Assembly (NCBI GenBank): GCA_903922545.1
Contig: CAIXUE010000105.1
Location: 1 to 5,612 of the forward strand
Reading direction: 5' to 3'
Length of the DNA: 5,612 bases
Source: an uncultured Alphaproteobacteria bacterium
GTDB taxonomy: Bacteria; Pseudomonadota; Alphaproteobacteria; Micropepsales; Micropepsaceae
The number at the start of each line of letters is the position of its first letter. The stretch's first letter is position 1. Below the pieces are notes generated by a model. The model searched no databases. It was not told where the DNA came from and was given only the letters and a program-made list of their open reading frames with translations. This document shows positions 1 through 5,612 of this stretch, in pieces. Made by a program: the position numbers and the translations under genes.

Positions 1-165
1 GGGCGCGCGGCGCGCATTCCACCAATGCGAAAGGCTGCCTTGCGGATCGGTATCGATCAGCGCCACGGGACCGGCGCCGGCGCGCGCGGCTTCAACGGCC
101 AGATGACCCGATAAGGTGGTCTTGCCGGAACCGCCTTTCTGGGAAGCGGCGACGATGGTGTACAC
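1..165 (-). CDS. ParA/MinD-family partitioning ATPase, N-terminal fragment
   Basis: These are the first 55 codons of a ParA-type P-loop ATPase; the rest lies beyond the left edge. The deviant Walker A motif KGGSGKTT is at residues 10-17, with the ParA-signature lysine K10 before the glycines. The Walker A' motif, LIDTDPQGS, is at residues 36-44. Proteins of this family dimerise on ATP and bind DNA or membrane surfaces to position plasmids, chromosomes or other cargo. The start is GTG at 165, chosen because AAGGGGG (173-179) sits 7 bases upstream and the motif then falls at the family's usual distance from the N-terminus. It is divergent from the small gene at 404. The stretch SHWWNARRAP after the A' motif recalls the stand-alone ParA homologues common in Alphaproteobacteria, rather than the parAB operon ParA; that is recollection, and no parB is visible to decide. 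Family assignment is secure, cargo unknown. Confidence 0.93.
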   Translation of the reverse strand, partial: MYTIVAASQKGGSGKTTLSGHLAVEAARAGAGPVALIDTDPQGSLSHWWNARRAP

Positions 166-172
166 GGCAAAG

Positions 173-179
173 CCCCCTT
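173..179 (-). promoter_or_regulatory. Ribosome binding site of the ParA-family gene
   Basis: On the minus strand the bases read AAGGGGG and end 7 bases before the GTG at 165. This supports a GTG start; no in-frame ATG lies nearby upstream. Confidence 0.6.
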
Positions 180-307
180 GGTTGCTTGGATCTTCTTATC
201 CTTCACAAGCTGTTGCCGCCGGCTGAAGCGCGGGCGCGAAATTTGATTAGAATTGGAAAGACGAAAATCCGATGCTCGCGCGCGCCGGGCGAAAGCCGCA
301 TCGGCAG

Positions 308-328
308 GATTTGCTTCAAATGCAAATC
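308..328. repeat. Short inverted repeat, possible operator
   Basis: GATTTGC (308-314) and GCAAATC (322-328) are perfect 7-base complements separated by 7 bases. The spacing and AT-rich arms would suit a dimeric regulator, but an IR this short can arise by chance. Confidence 0.3.
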
Positions 329-343
329 AGAATTGCCGCGAAA

Positions 344-360
344 TGCAGGGGAACCCTGCA
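344..360. repeat. Short hairpin upstream of the small gene
   Basis: TGCAGGG (344-350), GAA, CCCTGCA (354-360) form a perfect 7-bp stem with a 3-base loop. It sits about 43 bases before the ATG at 404. No proper T-run follows on either strand, so it is a poor intrinsic terminator. It could be an operator or a structure in the leader of the plus-strand mRNA. Confidence 0.4.
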
Positions 361-403
361 GCTTTCAAAAAGGATTTTCCGCTAGCGTTTGGCCGGGGGC
401 GTC

Positions 404-649
404 ATGCGTGAAAGATTTGCCATTGTAACCTATGAAATCCGGCGCGCCGGACGCGCCGGTGTCGGCATCGGTTATCTGGTGGAGACGCCAGATGGGCATA
501 GCTGGTGCTTCCCCTCACCCGAAACCGGCGGCAAATTCCCCGACGAGACCGAGCCGTTCAAGCTGGATCCACAGCGCCTGCGGCCCCAGCCCGATGATGA
601 CATCGGCCGCAAATGCTTTGTCTATGCGGGCGGCAAGCCGGCGATCTGA
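404..649 (+). CDS. Small hypothetical protein (81 residues)
   Basis: I do not recognise this protein. It begins MRERFAIVTYEIRR and ends CFVYAGGKPAI. It has no signal peptide or membrane segment, two cysteines (in SWCFP and KCFVY), and an alternation of hydrophobic and charged residues consistent with a small beta-rich cytoplasmic domain; the middle (about 40-66) is rich in Pro, Asp and Glu and probably less ordered. Codon use is GC-rich at third positions like the neighbours, which argues for a real gene. ATG at 404 is preferred although the GGGGG at 395-399 is only 4 bases away. A TTG at 389 would add five residues, and the AAGGA near 370-374 is too far from it (14 bases). The gene runs divergently from the ParA gene, and its last 28 bases overlap the convergent glycosyltransferase gene. 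Function unknown. Confidence 0.72.
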   Translation: MRERFAIVTYEIRRAGRAGVGIGYLVETPDGHSWCFPSPETGGKFPDETEPFKLDPQRLRPQPDDDIGRKCFVYAGGKPAI

Positions 650-2685
650 CAATAGAGTTTTTCGATATTGCGGCGGAAACGGTCGCTGTCGAACAAAGGT
701 TGGGTAAGGCGGTTCTTCTGAAGCTTTTCTCGAAGGGAGCGCAGCAATTGCGGCTCACGCGCCAGTTTCAGCGCCAAAGCCTCATAATCTTGCGGATTTT
801 CCGTCACCAGCTCCGGCAGACCGATCGCGGACAGAAGACTGGCCGCAACCCGGCCCGCAAATGTGGACCCTTTGCAGGTCACCAGCGGCAATCCCGCCCA
901 CAAGGCATCGCTGGCGGTGGTGTGGGCATTGTAGGGTAGCGTATCCAGAAAAAGATCGGCCAGCCGGTGGCGGGCCAGATGGTCTTCCGGTTTGACGCGT
1001 GCCGCGAAAACCAGGCGCTGCGGATCGATGCCCCGCGCCGCCGCTTCGGCAGCCAGGTTTTTCCGCGTTTCAGAACTGTCTTCGATCAGCCACAGCACAC
1101 TGCCCGGCACCGCGCCCAGCAGCCGCATCCAGATATCGAACACGGGCGGGGTGATTTTCCAGTTGTTGTTGAAACAGCAAAAGACAAAACCGTCTTGCGG
1201 CAATCCCGCTTGCGCCCGCGTTGGTGTATTTGCCGCGATCACCCGTCTGGAATCATTGGCCTGATAGCAATCCGGCAAGTGAAGGATTTTCTCGGAATAA
1301 AACGCCGCCTGATCGGCGGGTAAAACGACAGGATCGGCGATGATCGCATCGATGAACCCCGCTCCCATGGTGCCGGGATAACCCAGATAATTCACCTGGT
1401 GCGGGCAAGGCCGGTGGCTGAGAATGCCCGGGCGCGCGCCCTGGGTGTAACCGTTGAGATCCACCGCAATAACCACTTCCAGCCTGCGCAGAAGTTTGGC
1501 GATTTCCAGGTCGCTTTGGGTGCGGACATCGTGAAACTGGTCGAACGCCTTGATCAGGCGGGCACGCATATCGCTGCCATCGTCGCGGCCCAGAGAAATG
1601 CCGATCACTTCAAAGCGTGCGCGGTCGTGCAGTTCATACAGTTCGGCCAGAAGCTGGGCCATGGCGTGCTGGTGAAAATCGGTTGAAAGATAAGCGATGC
1701 GGATCTTGTCATGGGTATAGGGCTTGCCATCCCACAAGGGCCGCTGCGGCGATGTCTTGTCCCAGATATAGCGCTTGGCGCAGGCCAACTGCAGCGATGG
1801 ATCATCGCTGGAACCCAGGAATGTAAAGGGTGGAATGACGGCCTTGCCGCTGCGCACCGCATCGTCCAGCAAGGGCGACAGGCGGCGCATTTGCGCCCAA
1901 TCGCAAAGAGCCAGCGCCGCGCTGGCCGCGCCGCCCAGGGCATAGGGATCAGACGGATCGCGTGACAACATCTGCTCATAGGCATCCAGCGCCTGCCCCG
2001 GCCGCTTCAGTTCATAAAGAACGGCGGCGCGGTTATTCAGCGCCCGCACAAAATCAGGCCTGAACGCCAGCACAGCATCGAAATCTTTCAGCGCTTCTTC
2101 CAGATGATTCAAGGCGCGCAGCACAACGCCGCGATTATATTGCGCTTCGGTAAAATCCGGCTCGAGTGCCAGGGCCTGATCGTAACGCGTGCGCGCTTCG
2201 GAAAGGCGCTGCAATGCCGCCAGCGCCACGCCGCTGTTGTAAAGCGTCTGGGTATGATCGGGCCGAAGCGCCAGCGCGTGATCGTAACTGGTGAGCGCCT
2301 CTTCGAACCGGCCCAGATCCGACAGCGTGGCGCCATGATTGAACCAGGCGTCCGCATCGCCCGGCGCATGTTTCAGGGCCTGGTCATAACTTGCCAGCGC
2401 ATCATCCAGCCGGCGCAGCTGCGTCAGGATCTGCCCGCGATTGTAAAAAATATCGGCATTGCCGGGACCTGCCGCCAAAGCGCGATCATAGCTTTCCAGC
2501 GCGTCCTGCGGCGCGCCCTGCTGTGCGCGCACCACACCCAGCAGATAATGCGCTTTTGCATTGCCCGCGTCCGCCGCGATGGCGCGGCGGTAAAAGCCCT
2601 CGGCGCCGGCAACATCGCCCGCCCGGTGCAGGCGCAGCGCTTCTTCCAGGAATTGCTGACTGTCGTTTGAAGAAGATGCGGGCAT
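622..2685 (-). CDS. TPR-containing GT41 glycosyltransferase (OGT/SPINDLY-like)
   Basis: This 687-residue protein should transfer a sugar from a nucleotide-sugar to protein Ser/Thr. The N-terminus carries seven TPR repeats in strict 34-residue register (about 7-244), a superhelix for binding acceptor proteins. The GT41 catalytic region covers about 325-675. Landmarks matching the OGT family are STDFHQHAMAQLL (334-346; H340 fits the conserved N-lobe His), DLNGYTQGARPG (409-420), YLGYPGTMGAG (433-443), CFNNNWKITP (504-513; K510 fits the UDP-contacting Lys of human OGT) and HTTASDALWAGLP (588-600). There is no signal peptide, so it should act in the cytoplasm. Caulobacter FlmG, a TPR-GT41 flagellin glycosyltransferase, is a plausible functional relative, but no flagellin gene is in view; sugar donor and target are unknown. 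ATG at 2685 is chosen: the only longer in-frame start (GTG, 2739) lies inside the upstream terminator. No strong Shine-Dalgarno precedes 2685. The 3' end overlaps the convergent small gene by 28 bases. Confidence 0.93.
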   Translation of the reverse strand: MPASSSNDSQQFLEEALRLHRAGDVAGAEGFYRRAIAADAGNAKAHYLLGVVRAQQGAPQDALESYDRALAAGPGNADIFYNRGQILTQLRRLDDALASYDQALKHAPGDADAWFNHGATLSDLGRFEEALTSYDHALALRPDHTQTLYNSGVALAALQRLSEARTRYDQALALEPDFTEAQYNRGVVLRALNHLEEALKDFDAVLAFRPDFVRALNNRAAVLYELKRPGQALDAYEQMLSRDPSDPYALGGAASAALALCDWAQMRRLSPLLDDAVRSGKAVIPPFTFLGSSDDPSLQLACAKRYIWDKTSPQRPLWDGKPYTHDKIRIAYLSTDFHQHAMAQLLAELYELHDRARFEVIGISLGRDDGSDMRARLIKAFDQFHDVRTQSDLEIAKLLRRLEVVIAVDLNGYTQGARPGILSHRPCPHQVNYLGYPGTMGAGFIDAIIADPVVLPADQAAFYSEKILHLPDCYQANDSRRVIAANTPTRAQAGLPQDGFVFCCFNNNWKITPPVFDIWMRLLGAVPGSVLWLIEDSSETRKNLAAEAAARGIDPQRLVFAARVKPEDHLARHRLADLFLDTLPYNAHTTASDALWAGLPLVTCKGSTFAGRVAASLLSAIGLPELVTENPQDYEALALKLAREPQLLRSLREKLQKNRLTQPLFDSDRFRRNIEKLYCQIAGLPPA

Positions 2686-2726
2686 GGCCGTGATCTTTGT
2701 TATTCGCTTCCCATCTGGCAAGCCGC

Positions 2727-2766
2727 AAAAACAAAACACCCCGGATCAATCGCTTGATCCGGGGTG
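2727..2766 (-). terminator. Rho-independent terminator after the PQQ dehydrogenase gene
   Basis: CACCCCGGATCAA and its perfect complement TTGATCCGGGGTG form a 13-bp GC-rich stem (2737-2749 with 2754-2766) around a 4-base loop. On the minus strand it is followed directly by TTTTGTTTTT (2736-2727). It lies 24 bases beyond the dehydrogenase stop codon, so it ends the CHRD-dehydrogenase transcript. The plus strand has no comparable T-run after the stem, so it acts in one direction. Confidence 0.93.
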
Positions 2767-2790
2767 CCTTTCAAACGCTTCCGCTTATGC

Positions 2791-5082
2791 CTAGCGGTTC
2801 GATGCCTGCTGGTTGTTATCCGGCAGACCGAAGACATAGATCGCCGTGCCGTGCGCCGGACGGGTCACTTCTTCGCTGAGCATGAAGGTGGGCTTTTCTT
2901 CCGGGCTTCCGCCGCCCAGGCCCGTCATCACAGCGATATACTGCTTGCCGTCCACCGCGAAGGAGGCGATGTGCCCCTGCACCGTGGTGCCAAGACGGGT
3001 CTTCCACAACTGCTTGCCGGTCTTGGTGTCGAAGGCGTGGAACACGCGGTCGAAGTCACCGACAAAGGCCACATTGCCCGCCGTGGAAACCACGCCGGTG
3101 AGGAAGGGCGCCCGCTGCTGCAGGCTCCACAGCGGCTTCATGCTGTTGGTTTCATAAGCCGAAAGGCGGCCCATGTTTCCTTCGCTGCCGGGCATTTCGT
3201 AGAACATCTCCGAACCCGAACCCAGCATCAGCACGCAGGTCTGGCTGAGCGGCAGGATGATCTGGTCATCCGGCTCATGATAGCTCGCCGCCGGCCAGTC
3301 CTTGCCGCCTTCCGGGCCAGGGCAGGACGGCAGCCACTGATCCACCTTCTGGTTGATCACGTCCGGACGATAGGTGGGCGTACCCGTCTTGGGGTCCATC
3401 TTGATGAAGACGTTCTGGAACACGGTCTGGCGTGAATCCAGATACTTGCCGGTGACGCGGTCCAGCTTCCACAGGATGCCCGCCTTGCCGGTGGTCATCA
3501 CAGTCTTCTGGTCGCCATGATCGATCAGGATGCGTTCAAACACTTCATCCAGATCGAACGTCTCGCCCGGCGCGTGGCTGTAATACCATTTCAGCTTGCC
3601 GGTGCTGGCGTCCAGCGCCAGCGTCGAGTTGGCGTACAGCGTGGCGCCGTCGCCGGAGCCGCGCAGGTCGCGGCGCCAAGGCTTGGCCTGGGCCGTGCCC
3701 CAATAGGTCGTGTCCAGCACCGGGTCATAGGTGCCGGCGATCCAGGTCTCGGCGCCCGCGCGCTGTTCGTCGGGCAGGTTGTTCCAGGTGTCGCCGCCCG
3801 GCTGGCCTTTCAGGGCCACGGTCTGGAATTTCCAGACGCGGTTGCCGGTGTTGGCGTCATAGGCGCTGATATAGCAATGCGCCTGCTGCGGAATGCGGCC
3901 GCAATTGACCAGGCCAACCATCGCCTTGCCGTGCGCGATCATCACGCCGCCGGTGTTGCCGTGCTGGCCTTCGTCCGGCTTGCTGGGATCGGAGATCCAG
4001 CTTTCCCAGTCGATCTTGCCGGTGCGCGCATCCAGGCCGTAAATCTTGCCCTGGGGCGTGGGCACAATGACCTTGTCATTATAGACGCCGATGGCGCGGG
4101 TTTCGTCGCTGGAGCCGCCCGGATCCAGGTTGCGCGGGGCAGGACCGATATTGTTCTGCCACAACACTTCGCCGGTATCGGCCTTGATCGCCTGCACCGT
4201 ATTGCCGGACGACAAAAGGAACAGCACGCCGTCATGCACGATGGGCGTGGTTTCGTTGGTGCCGCCGTCATTCATCGCCAGCGTCCATTTCAGCTCAAGC
4301 TGATTGACGTTGGAGGCGTTGATCTGGTCCAGCTTGGAATAGCTGTGGCCGGCATAGCCGCCGCGATACATCAGCCAGTCGTTGGGCGACGGGTTGTCCA
4401 TCATGGCGTCGGTGACATTGTTGTAGTTTTGGATGTTGCCGGACTTCACCACGCCGAAGCTGGTGTTGGCGCGGAAACCGCCGCCCGCGCCTTCAGCGCG
4501 GCCGGCCAGAGCGGGAGCTGCACCACGCGCACCCGCGCCACCATTTGCGGTGGCGGCAGGGGCAGGCGCGGCCTGCGCCGTCTGGGTTGCGGGCGCTGCG
4601 GCCGCAGCGGCGCGACCGCCGCTGGCCTTGACGCCATTGGCGACATCGGCCGGCACATTGCCGTTGGCGATGGTGCTGATCTTCACTGCCGTGGCCGGCG
4701 TAAAGGCGGTCGAACCGGTGGTGGCGCCATTGGCGTGCAGGATGAAGGCGACCAGGTTGGTATAGGTCTCATCCGAAAGGCTGCCCGGCGCGCCGAACGG
4801 CATTTCCGCCTTGATGGTGTCGAACAGGTCCTTGGTCGTGCGGCCGCCGAAATTGATCATCATGGCCTTGCCCGCGATGGCAGGGGCTTCGCCCAGGCCC
4901 GACATGTTGTCGCCATGGCAGACCATGCAGTTGGCGGCAAAAGCGTTGCGGCCGGCTTCGACCTGCGCGGCGTTGAAGGGACCGGCGGTCTGGGCCGAGG
5001 TGGCCACGGCAAACAGACCGATGGAAGCGGTGGTGGCAAGCGCCGCAATCGCGATCGCGGCCTTTTTCTTTGAGATGTTCAT
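2791..5082 (-). CDS. Exported PQQ-dependent dehydrogenase with N-terminal cytochrome c domain
   Basis: A 763-residue periplasmic quinohemoprotein. Residues 1-30 are a Sec signal peptide (KKK, hydrophobic core, likely cut near TSA/Q). A class I cytochrome c domain follows (about 37-118), with heme site CMVCH (52-56) and probable axial Met M94 in EMPFG. An Ala/Gly/Pro-rich linker (about 151-203) leads to the PQQ beta-propeller (about 231-755). Propeller motifs ending in docking tryptophans or their equivalents are seen at about 298-309, 349-360, 407-418, 489-500, 539-550, 642-653 and 683-694. PGETFDLDE (505-513) aligns with the catalytic Asp of methanol dehydrogenases (D510) and the extra Asp (D512) found in lanthanide enzymes. 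The usual Glu and Asn metal ligands are not evident: PQQ and TAQAKPW stand in their places. C394/C403 and C587/C616 may form disulfides; the adjacent-Cys ring of classical enzymes is absent. It should oxidise an alcohol or similar substrate and pass electrons to its heme; the substrate is unknown. GGAAAG 6 bases before the ATG supports the start. It lies 20 bases downstream of the CHRD-like gene. Confidence 0.93.
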   Translation of the reverse strand: MNISKKKAAIAIAALATTASIGLFAVATSAQTAGPFNAAQVEAGRNAFAANCMVCHGDNMSGLGEAPAIAGKAMMINFGGRTTKDLFDTIKAEMPFGAPGSLSDETYTNLVAFILHANGATTGSTAFTPATAVKISTIANGNVPADVANGVKASGGRAAAAAAPATQTAQAAPAPAATANGGAGARGAAPALAGRAEGAGGGFRANTSFGVVKSGNIQNYNNVTDAMMDNPSPNDWLMYRGGYAGHSYSKLDQINASNVNQLELKWTLAMNDGGTNETTPIVHDGVLFLLSSGNTVQAIKADTGEVLWQNNIGPAPRNLDPGGSSDETRAIGVYNDKVIVPTPQGKIYGLDARTGKIDWESWISDPSKPDEGQHGNTGGVMIAHGKAMVGLVNCGRIPQQAHCYISAYDANTGNRVWKFQTVALKGQPGGDTWNNLPDEQRAGAETWIAGTYDPVLDTTYWGTAQAKPWRRDLRGSGDGATLYANSTLALDASTGKLKWYYSHAPGETFDLDEVFERILIDHGDQKTVMTTGKAGILWKLDRVTGKYLDSRQTVFQNVFIKMDPKTGTPTYRPDVINQKVDQWLPSCPGPEGGKDWPAASYHEPDDQIILPLSQTCVLMLGSGSEMFYEMPGSEGNMGRLSAYETNSMKPLWSLQQRAPFLTGVVSTAGNVAFVGDFDRVFHAFDTKTGKQLWKTRLGTTVQGHIASFAVDGKQYIAVMTGLGGGSPEEKPTFMLSEEVTRPAHGTAIYVFGLPDNNQQASNR
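4474..4632 (-). other. Low-complexity Ala/Gly/Pro linker within the dehydrogenase gene
   Basis: Residues 151-203 of the dehydrogenase consist mostly of Ala, Gly, Pro and Thr, including a run of six alanines after GGR. It separates the cytochrome c domain from the propeller and is predicted to be flexible. The DNA is correspondingly GC-rich, a place where length may vary between strains. Confidence 0.8.
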
Positions 5083-5088
5083 GGGGTT

Positions 5089-5094
5089 CTTTCC
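5089..5094 (-). promoter_or_regulatory. Ribosome binding site of the PQQ dehydrogenase gene
   Basis: GGAAAG on the minus strand ends 6 bases before the ATG at 5082, inside the 20-base gap after the CHRD-like gene. It fixes the start in front of a textbook signal peptide. Confidence 0.65.
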
Positions 5095-5102
5095 ATCATC
5101 CT

Positions 5103-5612
5103 TTACGTATTCGGAACGGGCTTGAGTTCATGCGTGCTGCCATGCTCGGCGCTTTGCGGCATGTCATATTGCGGCAAGAACCAATGGCCTTCCTGCGGCA
5201 CGTCCTGACCCACGGTTTCATGGGCGATCATGATCCAGCCCCACAGGGTGCCGGCCGGCGCGGGCGCCTTCTGGCTGTTGACCTGAATGTAGATCTGGCC
5301 GGCATGAAGCTGCTGGAGCTGTTTGGACGTCAGCGTCACGTCACCCGAGATGGTGCCGTTGGCGTCCTTGGAGATGGTGAGCGGCTGGCCCGAGCAATCG
5401 CCCTTGGTGCCGATGCCCACGCCCGAGCAAAGCTGCGCGTCGGTGGCGGCGGATGCCAGCCCCGTGAACACGCCCTTGAGCGAAAGCTTGGTGCCATCCA
5501 GCGTCGCCGTCATGGTGCCGCGGCCAACCGCCAGAAGCTTGGTGACGTTGGTGCGGGCGACAGGGCCCAGATTGACCTGAAACTGTTCCGGCGCGGCAGC
5601 AAAAGCGGCAAC
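5103..5612 (-). CDS. CHRD-domain-like exported protein, N-terminus missing
   Basis: The reading frame is open to the right edge; 169 residues are visible and the start lies outside the window. The first visible residues, VAAFAAAPEQFQVNL, look like the end of a signal peptide followed by the mature N-terminus, so only about 10-25 residues are probably missing. The body resembles a CHRD domain: GRGTMTATLDG (30-40), GVFTGL (47-52), GTISGDV (86-92), LHAGQIYIQVNS (102-113) and GTLWGWI (121-127) follow the beta-strand and loop pattern of that family, with LWGW in place of the more usual ..RGQ ending. C62 and C73 probably form a disulfide in the periplasm. A polar, His/Pro-containing tail (about 131-169) extends past the domain. 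CHRD domains were named from chordin; their bacterial role is not settled. An internal ATG at 5513 would cut off the first strand and is not the start. The PQQ dehydrogenase follows after 20 bases, so the two are most likely one operon. Confidence 0.78.
   Translation of the reverse strand, partial: VAAFAAAPEQFQVNLGPVARTNVTKLLAVGRGTMTATLDGTKLSLKGVFTGLASAATDAQLCSGVGIGTKGDCSGQPLTISKDANGTISGDVTLTSKQLQQLHAGQIYIQVNSQKAPAPAGTLWGWIMIAHETVGQDVPQEGHWFLPQYDMPQSAEHGSTHELKPVPNT

Larger units (their letters stand above)
166..403. other. Divergent intergenic region, probable regulatory
   Basis: This 238-base gap lies between two divergently transcribed genes and so should hold promoters for both. It is more AT-rich in its middle (about 240-335) than the flanking genes. 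I could not place a convincing -35/-10 pair for either gene. Two short inverted repeats (308-328 and 344-360) lie on the side of the plus-strand gene. An open frame running through 186-428 overlaps the next gene, has a low-quality composition and no recognisable domain, and is not called. Confidence 0.6.

Noticed and set aside
186..428. An 80-codon plus-strand open frame across the intergenic region
   Set aside because: It overlaps the start of the better-supported small gene, crosses the AT-richer spacer and hairpins, and shows neither a coding-like codon pattern nor a domain.
2104..2670. A 188-codon plus-strand open frame opposite the TPR repeats
   Set aside because: It mirrors the 34-residue TPR periodicity of the minus-strand gene, which explains its repetitive look, and it has no start signal or recognisable domain.
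2686..2739. An 18-residue N-terminal extension of the glycosyltransferase from GTG at 2739
   Set aside because: The GTG and following codons are the end of the terminator stem and its T-run, and the extension has no family match; ATG at 2685 gives the TPR array a normal beginning.
2764..3435. A 223-codon plus-strand open frame across the dehydrogenase 3' half
   Set aside because: It is rich in Arg and His, starts at the edge of the terminator stem, and lies opposite well-conserved propeller sequence; it is best explained as a shadow.
3517..5073. A 518-codon open frame on the plus strand, antisense to the PQQ dehydrogenase
   Set aside because: Its codons are the exact reverse complements of the dehydrogenase codons, so a stop could appear only opposite TTA, CTA or TCA, which are rare in a GC-rich gene. 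The product is a repetitive Gly/Ala/Val/Arg sequence with no domain, whereas the minus strand encodes a complete two-domain enzyme.
5080..5099. A six-codon mini-ORF (MMERTP) whose TGA overlaps the dehydrogenase ATG
   Set aside because: The overlap ATGA could suggest translational coupling, but the AGG lies directly against its first ATG, too close for ribosome binding, and GGAAAG serves the dehydrogenase start itself. Chance is the simpler explanation.

Overview
The window looks like a piece of GC-rich (by eye about 60 %) chromosome from an alphaproteobacterium. The pointers are the codon use, the orphan-type ParA N-terminus with a GTG start, and the combination of a SPINDLY/O-GlcNAc-transferase-like protein with a periplasmic PQQ dehydrogenase. 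The lineage is an inference: there is no rRNA or other marker here.

Layout from left to right. Positions 1-165 (minus) hold the first 55 codons of a ParA/MinD-type P-loop ATPase whose C-terminus lies off the left edge. A 238-base intergenic region (166-403) separates it from a divergently transcribed small gene (404-649, plus) for an unrecognised 81-residue protein. That gene overlaps the 3' end of the next one by 28 bases, tail to tail. The minus-strand gene at 622-2685 encodes seven TPR repeats joined to a GT41 (OGT/SPINDLY) catalytic domain. A strong intrinsic terminator (2727-2766, minus) follows. Upstream of it is a two-gene minus-strand unit: an exported CHRD-like protein (5103-5612, N-terminus off the right edge) and, 20 bases downstream, a 763-residue exported quinohemoprotein (2791-5082) with an N-terminal cytochrome c domain, an Ala/Gly/Pro linker and a PQQ beta-propeller.

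How the genes work together. The CHRD-like protein and the dehydrogenase are very probably co-transcribed and both act outside the cytoplasmic membrane. The dehydrogenase should oxidise an alcohol or similar substrate with PQQ and pass electrons through its own heme; the CHRD protein's role is unknown. The terminator ends this unit before the GT41 gene, which has no obvious promoter of its own. The GT41 protein is expected to be cytoplasmic and to glycosylate proteins. ParA and the small protein have no visible functional link to the rest.

The points most worth a second look are the N-terminal heme fusion, the unusual metal and active-site residues of the dehydrogenase (a D-x-D like that of lanthanide enzymes, but no clear match to the usual Glu and Asn ligands), and its pairing with a CHRD protein. 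I saw no tRNA, rRNA, CRISPR array, insertion sequence or attachment site.
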